64,000 nucleotides of DNA, from contig JBMORW010000039.1 in assembly GCA_049322695.1 (NCBI GenBank), forward strand, positions 1 through 64,000, read 5' to 3'. The DNA comes from CALGKJ01 sp049322695. GTDB taxonomy: Bacteria; Bacillota; Clostridia; Lutisporales; Lutisporaceae. Positions 17,301 through 23,733 of the stretch are shown in pieces; within the stretch, counting starts at the first letter, position 1; each line of letters begins with the position of its first letter. The position numbers and the translations under genes were made by a program. The notes beneath the pieces are model-generated. The model saw only the letters and a program-made list of their open reading frames with translations, did no database searches and was not told the origin of the DNA.

Positions 17301-17797
17301 ATAATGACATTAAGCACATTATCATCGTGATACTGCATGTTCTCCTTTAATAATGTGTATAGTCTGGTATTTTCTGTATTTACCTTTTCTAAAGCTTCTA
17401 TTTTTTTGCTTAGCTCCAGGAGATGGTTTTTCTTTGCAATACCGTTTCTGACAGCAGAAATAAGCTCATTATTATCGGCTTTTTCAGATATGATCTGATT
17501 TACATTTCCGATATTAATAATATTTATAAGAAGGCTGTTGTTCAGATTATCCTGAATAATGATTACCGGCAGATCTGCATCTATATACTTGATTTTCAGT
17601 AAAAGATCCTGCCAGGCTTTGTCAGAAATAGTACAATCACAAAGGATCAGGTCGACTTCTGCGCTGCTCAGGGCAGTAAGCAACTGCTCCAGCTCTGAGA
17701 ATTGAAACACGGTAAACTCTTTGGAAAGTGTCAGGTATAAGCTTTTGCCTTTTGAATTATCTGCTTTATTGGAAAGTATAAGTATAATGCTGCTCAT
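14381..17797 (-). CDS. Receiver-like / HD-GYP / STAND ATPase / TPR multidomain signalling protein
   Basis: The 1138-aa cytosolic protein combines four parts. Residues 1-125 look like a response-regulator receiver with Asp54 in the phospho-acceptor place, but the usual acidic pair and Thr/Ser are degenerate. Residues about 155-350 are HD-GYP, complete with HD at 214-215 (HDIGK), HHH at 266-268 and GYP at 275-277, so active c-di-GMP hydrolysis is expected. Residues about 380-700 are a STAND/NACHT-like NTPase with Walker A GEKGSGKTS (401-409) and Walker B LVLMIDSID (483-491). The rest is about nine kinesin-light-chain-type TPRs, as in nephrocystin-like proteins. The start is ATG with GGAGGTGT. 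It is transcribed alone. A phosphodiesterase gated by ATP-driven oligomerisation is inferred. Confidence 0.9.
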   Translation of the reverse strand: MSSIILILSNKADNSKGKSLYLTLSKEFTVFQFSELEQLLTALSSAEVDLILCDCTISDKAWQDLLLKIKYIDADLPVIIIQDNLNNSLLINIINIGNVNQIISEKADNNELISAVRNGIAKKNHLLELSKKIEALEKVNTENTRLYTLLKENMQYHDDNVLNVIISLANIIEAKDSYTDLHTRRVGNICRRLGKKMNLSEERLKSLELAGYIHDIGKVGIPESILNKPGKLTNEEFAKMKEHTIIGENICKPLSCFEKCLDAIRHHHEKLNGTGYPDGLSGDAISLEARIVSVADIFDALYSVRPYRDRMPMDLVMKILRDEAEAGLIDKNLVDILLDMLTKGEIDDIITDKTITGNMRKGLPHEVYSAYKSKDYIENKRYISLLDSFVESDCQPIVITGEKGSGKTSLLAYWYNHYKKTHPDSFIIIHFTNAFDKDAISIMLRIMQEIKERYMLKDSIPNESKTIITEFPIWLSKIQSEKLVLMIDSIDQVECANYDWLPLYFPPKIRAIFTALNVPGFIRFDTYNWSCQKLEPLSKADRELIIERHLGKYKAGFYTELNGYSQYEEKCSNPLFLRTLIEELKAYTNFNNLEKKISYYLSSADLYELYDKVLERLENDFGSMLIRKVFSLMCLSRNGLTEGEIMSIGELSSIVMTGILSSLDYYITTREGILSFSNNYIRDAAYKKYLSDEESQICLHAKISSYFEAQMISKRIAFELPWHLQLSKLKSRLAAFISKIEVFNIYYESSMLYELWSYWLFLGEEFDFVSEYMNTLDEYLSIEGISQNSVTIMKRIGMFFYNSGRYEEAIAVFDKAYDSGLQLYDKNNNIMLEILKNKADSLLREGKYSEAEEYYKIILDTRENYLGKDHPDTLSSYNDIILLLNYRGCYAESEKLSKYILPLQESLFGSEHTSVGKTLNSLGIILTAKESYDEAELLFKRAYEIFSKNLGKEHPDTTRVMNNLAAVSVDKCNYQEAERLYLQVLYIRERLLGTKHHYTAKSMNNLADVLMLMKKYSEAEKWIRQALDRYVKLFSQEHPDAAIAQTTLAEILYHTSHYQEAEEWCRKAVAAKKIIYGEHNIKTAVSLRLLGQILSAAGRKNEAYEYIKSAMDIFEKQLGSNHTDTKKCKSLLDEISEK

Positions 17798-18016
17798 AAT
17801 ACACCTCCGGAATGATGAAAACCAATACGAGGATAGAATGACAAAATATACTGAATCATCAGACAATTTCTTATATAAATTATACTATACCTTATAATTT
17901 TGCACCAGTAAACAAATCCATGGCATGTATCATTTAATTGCAAAATTCATAAAATGTGAAACAATTTTAAACTTACATGGGTATATTATGATGAAATATT
18001 AATTGGGGGTTAGCAA

Positions 18017-19288
18017 ATGGAGAATGTAATAATTGAAAATAAGATTGAAAAGAAAGAAAAGCTTTGGTCATTGAACTTTTTTTTATTATGGCAGGGACAG
18101 CTTGTTTCTGCATTCGGAGATGTTGTATATGAAATAGCATTAGGCTTCTGGATACTGGCGGTAACAGGATCTACAGGGCTTATGGGAACATTGATGGCGG
18201 CATCTACTTTACCGAGAGTGCTTATCTCACCCTTTGCAGGTGTGGTGGTTGATAGATCAGACAGAAAGAAAATCATAGTATGGATGGATATTATTAGGGG
18301 TGTATTCATAACTTTTGTCGGAGTGGCTGCGCTGCTTGGATTTATACAGGTATGGATGGTTTTTGCAGCAGGGGTGATAATGGGTATATGCGCTGCATTT
18401 TTCAATCCTTCCATAGGCTCTGTAGTGCCGGATATTGTGCCTAGCTCAAAGCTTATGCAGGCAAATTCCTATTTCGGAATGATCAGATCAGGAACAAATC
18501 TGGTGGGTAATCCAATTGGAGGAGTGCTGTTTCAAGTTCTGGGGGCACCAATAATGTTCCTTTTCAATGGAATATCTTACATTTTATCAGCATTTACAGA
18601 GGTATTTATCAGGGTGCCGAAAAGTGAGAAACAAGGACAGCAATATCATTTTTGGACAGACCTAAAGGAAGGAATGGCATTTATTTGGAATTTCAGAGGA
18701 CTCAGAAATCTTATTTTCATAGCAGGGATACTAAATTTCTTTTTTAATATTGCAATTGTGCTGTTTATCCCTTTATTCCAAATGGATGAAAGACTTGGAG
18801 CAGGTAAGTACGGTATAGCAATGGGGCTTTTAACGGGGGGCATGTTTGCAGGAATGGTTTTGACATCTGTCTATAATATAAAGCCTAGATTTAGATTTAC
18901 TATATTTATAATCACGGGAATAATATCCTGCCTGGGTTTTGCATTTTTCCCATATGCAAACAGCTTTATTTTAATGCTTATACTGCTTTTTGTTTCAGGT
19001 GTTTTAAATGCAGTTCTGAATGTGATGTTTGAAGCTTGTGTACAGCTTACTGTTCCTCAGGATAAGAGAGGAAAAGTATTTTCACTTATGGGGACTGTTC
19101 TTCAGGGGCTTTCACCCATAGCTATGGCGGTAGGAGGGCTTCTTGGTGAAATTATATCAATTAAGCTGATAATTTTTACCTGCTGTGCAACAGCCGGAGT
19201 GTTCTTCATTCCGTTTATCTTTATGCCGACCTTCATAAGATTCATAAACTATGATCCTGACAAGCAGCAGCTTAATGAAATAATGTAA
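18017..19288 (+). CDS. MFS transporter (EntS/macrolide-efflux-like MFS_3 group)
   Basis: The 423-aa protein has 12 predicted membrane helices after a charged 20-residue N-terminus. The motif PFAGVVVDRSDRKKI near residue 72 is the MFS loop 2-3 signature, and the sequence GQLVSAFGDVVYEIAL near 28 is typical of the enterobactin/macrolide exporter group. ATG follows GGGGGTTAG. It stands divergent from the large signalling gene with 219 bp between them, in which no clear promoter was recognised. Substrate unknown. Confidence 0.87.
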   Translation: MENVIIENKIEKKEKLWSLNFFLLWQGQLVSAFGDVVYEIALGFWILAVTGSTGLMGTLMAASTLPRVLISPFAGVVVDRSDRKKIIVWMDIIRGVFITFVGVAALLGFIQVWMVFAAGVIMGICAAFFNPSIGSVVPDIVPSSKLMQANSYFGMIRSGTNLVGNPIGGVLFQVLGAPIMFLFNGISYILSAFTEVFIRVPKSEKQGQQYHFWTDLKEGMAFIWNFRGLRNLIFIAGILNFFFNIAIVLFIPLFQMDERLGAGKYGIAMGLLTGGMFAGMVLTSVYNIKPRFRFTIFIITGIISCLGFAFFPYANSFILMLILLFVSGVLNAVLNVMFEACVQLTVPQDKRGKVFSLMGTVLQGLSPIAMAVGGLLGEIISIKLIIFTCCATAGVFFIPFIFMPTFIRFINYDPDKQQLNEIM

Positions 19289-19321
19289 GAGCCGGCTTGC
19301 ATAGAAAAACAGACTGTTATG

Positions 19322-19370
19322 AAGTGATTGTTAAGTTTTCATCAAACTATTTTACAATCACTTTTTTTTA
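19322..19370 (+). terminator. Intrinsic terminator
   Basis: AAGTGATTGT (19322-19331) pairs with ACAATCACTT (19354-19363), followed by a run of eight Ts. It ends the MFS gene and overlaps the next promoter's -35. Confidence 0.85.
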
Positions 19371-19379
19371 TTCTATAAT
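19351..19379 (+). promoter_or_regulatory. Promoter of the ferredoxin/AOR operon
   Basis: TTTACA (19351-19356) and TATAAT (19374-19379) are 17 bp apart. The -35 lies within the terminator stem of the previous gene. The expected start is about 30 bp before the ferredoxin gene. Confidence 0.6.
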
Positions 19380-19416
19380 GTCTATAATATAGAATAATAC
19401 AATGAGAGGTAATATT

Positions 19417-19836
19417 ATGGCTAAAGTATTAAAAACCGATGGTATGAATAAATGCATAGGATGTTTTTCCTGTATGATAACCTGTGCAGGAGTAAATCAG
19501 CAAAATCATTCAATTACTAAAAGTGCTATAAAGGTGAGGACCAGAGGAGGACTTAAAGGAAGTTTTGTATGTATTGTATGCTTAGCCTGCAAGGATGAGA
19601 GGGCATGTGCGGAGGCTTGCCCCTCCGGTGCTTTGGAAAAAAGACCCGGCGGAGGTGTTACTCTGAAGCAGGAAAAATGTATAGGCTGCAAAAAATGTGT
19701 TACTGCATGCATTGTTGGTGCTGTCAATTATGATGAAATAACACACAAGCCCATAATTTGCAAGCACTGCGGAGTATGTGTAAGGTTTTGTCCTCATGAA
19801 TGCCTTAGACTGGAGGAAGTGGAAAATGATATATGA
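19417..19836 (+). CDS. 4Fe-4S ferredoxin-type electron-transfer subunit of the AOR-family enzyme
   Basis: The 139-aa protein has several cysteine motifs for 4Fe-4S clusters. CIGCFSC with a following Cys lies near residues 13-23, CLACKDERACAEACP near 50-65, then CIGCKKCVTAC near 83-93 and CKHCGVCVRFCP near 111-122, so up to four clusters are possible. ATG at 19417 is chosen since AGAGGT lies 7 bases before it. The end overlaps the start of the AOR-family gene, so the two are coupled and this is the likely electron acceptor or donor subunit (AorB-like). Confidence 0.88.
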   Translation: MAKVLKTDGMNKCIGCFSCMITCAGVNQQNHSITKSAIKVRTRGGLKGSFVCIVCLACKDERACAEACPSGALEKRPGGGVTLKQEKCIGCKKCVTACIVGAVNYDEITHKPIICKHCGVCVRFCPHECLRLEEVENDI

Positions 19837-21568
19837 TAAGTATATTAAAGTGTTGTTTGTTGATTTGTCAGAAAGTAAGATAAGAGTTGAACACAGATAT
19901 GATTTATATGAGTATCTGGGTGGAGTAGGAGTGGCTTCCAGACTGCTTGAGGAAAACATGAAACCTGAGCTTGACCCTTTAGATGAAGCCCAGTGTGCAG
20001 TTTTTGCAATAGGTGCTGCGTCAACTATATTTCCTGTGGTGACAAAGACTGTAGCTATGTTCATATCTCCTCTTACAGGTGAGCTTGGTGAGTCATATGC
20101 TGGAGGAAGGCTTGCTTTGACTATGTTTATGGCAGGCTATGATGCCATAGTAATTACCGGCAAATCAAAAAAACCTGTTTACATAACAGTTAACAGTAAT
20201 AATGTAGAGTTCAGAGATGCAAGAGCGCTATGGGGAATGTCATCTGATGAGGTAGGCGGAGTTATCAGAGAAAGAGAGCCGGGAAGCGGCAAAAGAAGCA
20301 TAATAAGAATAGGACCTGCAGGAGAAAATCAGGTAAGCTTTGCAAGTGCATGTGTTGATACCTTTAGGCATTTCGGCAGGCTCGGACTTGGTGCAGTGCT
20401 TGGAAGCAAGAATCTTAAGGCAATAACGGTAATTGGCGACAGGAACATACCTGTGAAGAATTTTAAGGATTACTTCAAGGTATACCAGGAAATATATAAG
20501 AAGGTTACAGATACTGAGATAATGGCAAAATATCATGATCTTGGGACTCCAATAAATGTTGAGCCATTAAATGAGTTTGGAGCATTACCTACAAGAAATC
20601 TTAGGGAAAATAGATTTGAGCACGCTGAGGCCATAAACGGAGAAGCCTTCGCTAAGAATAACCTGGTAAGAAAAATGGCCTGCACCGGATGTCCTGTAGG
20701 ATGCATTCATATAGGACAGTTCAGGAGAGAATTTGACCAAGGCTACGAATATGAATCAGTAAGTGTAGGCTATGATTATGAGCTTATTTTCTCACTTGGA
20801 AGCTTCTTGGGCATAAAGTCTAGTGATGAAATACTCCAGATAATAGAAGCCGTAGAGCAGATGGGATTGGATGCGATGTCTGCCGGAGTCGTGCTGGGCT
20901 GGGCAACAGAGGCTCTGATGGAGGGCTTGATTTCTGAAGAGGATACTCTGGTGAAGCTGGAGTTCGGCAATACTTCCGGTTATATTAAGGCAGTCAAGCA
21001 TCTGGCATTAAAGGAGAATGATTTCTACGGCATATTATCAAAGGGTGTGGCAAAGGCCGCGGAGAAGTATGGCGGAGATAGCTTTGCAATGAACTTCGCA
21101 GGCAATGAAATGCCGGGATATCATACCGGTTATGGTTCTGTTGTGGGTGCAACAGTGGGCTCAAGGCACTCACACCTCTGCAATGGGGGATATTCCATAG
21201 ACCAGTCCATGAAGGAGCTTGATATGGATAAGCTGATAGACTCAATTTTCAACGAGGAAAAGGAGAGATGTATGCTTAACTCACTTATAATCTGTCTTTT
21301 TGCTCGAAAGGTATATGATAGGGAAACAATAATTAAGGCATTGAACTCTATAGGCTATGGCTTAAGTGATGAGGAATTGACAGCAACTGCCGAGAAAATA
21401 TATAAAACAAAGCTGAGGATCAAAAAGGCATTAGGCTTCAACCTTGATAATATCAAGCTTCCCAAAAGGTTCTTTGAGACACCTACTATGAACGGAAGAC
21501 TGGATGAAGCCAAAACCTATGAACTAATCAAGATGTATCAGAGGAAGCTCAATGAGTTTTTGGGCTAG
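19826..21568 (+). CDS. Aldehyde ferredoxin oxidoreductase family protein (tungsten/molybdenum pterin enzyme)
   Basis: The 580-aa protein matches the AOR family. It has the N-terminal pterin-binding domain, GRLGLGAVLGSKNLKAI near residue 184-200, and a 4Fe-4S site from Cys286, Cys289, Cys293 (CTGCPVGC) and a later Cys near 490. Such enzymes interconvert aldehydes and carboxylic acids using a W or Mo bis-pterin and ferredoxin. The length is slightly below the 600-aa archaeal enzymes. ATG overlaps the ferredoxin gene by 11 bp and GGAGGAAG precedes it. The exact aldehyde or acid substrate cannot be told. Confidence 0.92.
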   Translation: MIYDKYIKVLFVDLSESKIRVEHRYDLYEYLGGVGVASRLLEENMKPELDPLDEAQCAVFAIGAASTIFPVVTKTVAMFISPLTGELGESYAGGRLALTMFMAGYDAIVITGKSKKPVYITVNSNNVEFRDARALWGMSSDEVGGVIREREPGSGKRSIIRIGPAGENQVSFASACVDTFRHFGRLGLGAVLGSKNLKAITVIGDRNIPVKNFKDYFKVYQEIYKKVTDTEIMAKYHDLGTPINVEPLNEFGALPTRNLRENRFEHAEAINGEAFAKNNLVRKMACTGCPVGCIHIGQFRREFDQGYEYESVSVGYDYELIFSLGSFLGIKSSDEILQIIEAVEQMGLDAMSAGVVLGWATEALMEGLISEEDTLVKLEFGNTSGYIKAVKHLALKENDFYGILSKGVAKAAEKYGGDSFAMNFAGNEMPGYHTGYGSVVGATVGSRHSHLCNGGYSIDQSMKELDMDKLIDSIFNEEKERCMLNSLIICLFARKVYDRETIIKALNSIGYGLSDEELTATAEKIYKTKLRIKKALGFNLDNIKLPKRFFETPTMNGRLDEAKTYELIKMYQRKLNEFLG

Positions 21569-21591
21569 AACCGGCGAAAGCCGGTTTTTTT
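21569..21591 (+). terminator. Intrinsic terminator
   Basis: AACCGGC (21569-21575) pairs with GCCGGTT (21580-21586) around a GAAA tetraloop and is followed by Ts. It ends the AOR operon. Confidence 0.92.
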
Positions 21592-21644
21592 ATTGTATAG
21601 GAAAACAATAAGCTTTCCTGTATAATTATAGCTTTGATCTATGT

Positions 21645-21712
21645 GCACGTGCCGTAGTTGTTTGCAGAACAAGGCATATGTGCGATAATGCGGCTTCAAC
21701 CGCCTTTGTTCT
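21645..21712 (+). ncRNA. Structured leader RNA candidate upstream of the NDH-2/DoxX gene
   Basis: A long imperfect hairpin spans 21645-21683 (GCAC/GTGC, TGCC/GGCA and TTGTT/AACAA helices). A GCGG/CCGC hairpin follows at 21690-21703. The strand 21666-21674 (AGAACAAGG) can instead pair with 21703-21712 (CCTTTGTTCT), giving mutually exclusive folds. A further A/T-rich hairpin lies near 21737-21757. I could not match it to a known riboswitch class, and no terminator with a T-run follows. A regulatory role is inferred only from structure. Confidence 0.35.
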
Positions 21713-21813
21713 CCTAAGCCATAGGCATATTAAGGAAATAATATGGGTATATTATTGTCAGTGCAAAAAGTGATTAGTGAGCTTACAAAATAAAAAGAAA
21801 CAGAGGGAATATT

Positions 21814-23619
21814 ATGAGTGAAACAAAGAAGATTGTAATACTTGGGGCAGGCTACGGGGGAGTACATGCAGCGAAGCTGCTGCTAAAGAAATACGCTAAG
21901 AGAAAAGATGTGGAAATTCTTCTGATAGACAAAAAGCCATATCATACCTTGATGACAGAGCTGCACGAAGTGGCAGGGGCGAGAGTAGAGCCTGAAGCAG
22001 TACAGGTAAGGTTGAATAATATATTCTCTCATACAGCTGTCAAGTTATCAATAGATGAGGTTCAGGAGATCGATTTCAAGGAGCAAATAATAAAAGCTGA
22101 AAAAAGTACCTTCAGCTATGACTATCTTGTGCTTGGTGCAGGGGCAGAGCCTGCTTTTTTCGGCACTCCAGGTGTAGAAGAGCATTCCCTCACCATATGG
22201 TCTCTTGAGGATGCAGTCGAAATAAAGGAGCATATAAGAAGCATGTTTGAGGCTGCCAGTATGGAGACAGACATCAAAAGGAGAACGCGGCTTTTAACCT
22301 TTGTAGTTGCCGGAGCAGGTTTTACGGGTATAGAGGTGATTGGTGAGCTGGCTGAATGGAGGCGTATACTATGTGAAGAATATGACATACTTGAGAAGGA
22401 AGTAAATCTTATTGTAGTTGAAGCCATGTGTAACATACTTCCGGTGTTGAATGAAAGATTGATAAAAAGATCTGAAAGATACCTTAAAAAGAAAAAAATC
22501 AAGCTCATAGTCAATGCTCCCATTGTAAAAGCTGATGATAATACAATAACTTTGAAGGATGGAACAATCATAGAAAGCAATACATTGATATGGACCTGTG
22601 GCGTGCAGGGAAGCAGCTTTTCCGCAAACCTTGGCCTTACACTTGGGAAAAGGGGAAGAATACAAGCAAATGAATATATGCAGTCAGTAGATTACGATAA
22701 TGTATATGTAATAGGTGATAATGCCTATCTTGAGGAGGATGGGAAGCCCTTGCCTCAAATAGTTGAGGCTGCACTGCAGACTGCAGAAACAGCTGCACAC
22801 AACATAATTGCTTCTATTGAAGGCAGAGAAAAAAAGAAATTTGCTGCAAAATATCACGGCATAATGGTATCCATTGGAAGCAGGGATGCAGTTGCAAATG
22901 TTATGGGTGTATCCACCTCGGGATTTGCTGCAATGATTACCAAGCACCTGGTTAATTTACACTACCTTTTTGGAGTAGGAGGGTTCAGGCTTGTTATTGC
23001 ATATATAATGCATGAGTTTTTTGACATAAAAGGCGGACGGTCAATGCTGGGAGCACATATTTCCAATAAGACACCTATATTCTGGCTGGCTATTCTAAGA
23101 GTATATCTTGGCATTATTTGGCTCTTTGAAGGCATAAAAAAGATTCGTGAAGGCTGGTTAAACCCTGCTATGAATTTTGTGGTAACAATGCCCAATGCAT
23201 CAGACCTTCCACAAAATACATCAGACGCAGTTGCAAGTGCAACACAGGTTACTCAATATTGGCCTGAGCCTATTTTAAAAAGGCCTCCGGCTTTGTTTGA
23301 ATGGTTTATGGATACCATAATAGCTCCCAACCATTATGTGTTCCAGGTGATGATTGTACTGGTTGAAGTGGCGATAGGTCTGGCGCTCATAGCCGGTCTT
23401 TTTACGCTTATTGCTTCTGCGGCTTCAATATTTCTATGCTTCAATTTCATTTTATCGGCAATGGCAGGTACAGAGATCCTATGGCACATTTTTTTGGGTA
23501 TTTCAATGTTTGGAGGTGCTGGAAGGGCTTTCGGACTTGATTACTATGTTATGCCCTGGTTGAAAAGCAAGTGGAAGAAAACAAGGTTTGCACGCAAATA
23601 TTATTTATATACAGACTAA
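21814..23619 (+). CDS. Type II NADH dehydrogenase-like flavoprotein fused to a DoxX-like membrane domain
   Basis: The 601-aa protein has an N-terminal NDH-2/pyridine-nucleotide-disulfide oxidoreductase domain (about 1-395). The FAD motif GAGYGG is at residues 11-16, the NAD motif VAGAGFTGIE is near 165, and the third FAD motif YVIGDNA is near 297. The C-terminal part (about 420-590) has four or more hydrophobic helices of the DoxX family. The DoxX part may anchor the oxidoreductase or handle a quinone or other small acceptor. AGAGGGA precedes ATG. The 220-bp leader appears structured. It may serve NADH recycling or O2/ROS defence in an anaerobe; this is inference. Confidence 0.88.
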   Translation: MSETKKIVILGAGYGGVHAAKLLLKKYAKRKDVEILLIDKKPYHTLMTELHEVAGARVEPEAVQVRLNNIFSHTAVKLSIDEVQEIDFKEQIIKAEKSTFSYDYLVLGAGAEPAFFGTPGVEEHSLTIWSLEDAVEIKEHIRSMFEAASMETDIKRRTRLLTFVVAGAGFTGIEVIGELAEWRRILCEEYDILEKEVNLIVVEAMCNILPVLNERLIKRSERYLKKKKIKLIVNAPIVKADDNTITLKDGTIIESNTLIWTCGVQGSSFSANLGLTLGKRGRIQANEYMQSVDYDNVYVIGDNAYLEEDGKPLPQIVEAALQTAETAAHNIIASIEGREKKKFAAKYHGIMVSIGSRDAVANVMGVSTSGFAAMITKHLVNLHYLFGVGGFRLVIAYIMHEFFDIKGGRSMLGAHISNKTPIFWLAILRVYLGIIWLFEGIKKIREGWLNPAMNFVVTMPNASDLPQNTSDAVASATQVTQYWPEPILKRPPALFEWFMDTIIAPNHYVFQVMIVLVEVAIGLALIAGLFTLIASAASIFLCFNFILSAMAGTEILWHIFLGISMFGGAGRAFGLDYYVMPWLKSKWKKTRFARKYYLYTD

Positions 23620-23733
23620 GCTGATATAAAGTAAATAATGGAAGGATTTCAGACAAATTGAAAGAATATTATATATAAGACAGATATATTTAACGTTACC
23701 AATTATGGTGAGGGACTTAAAAAGGAGGTATAA

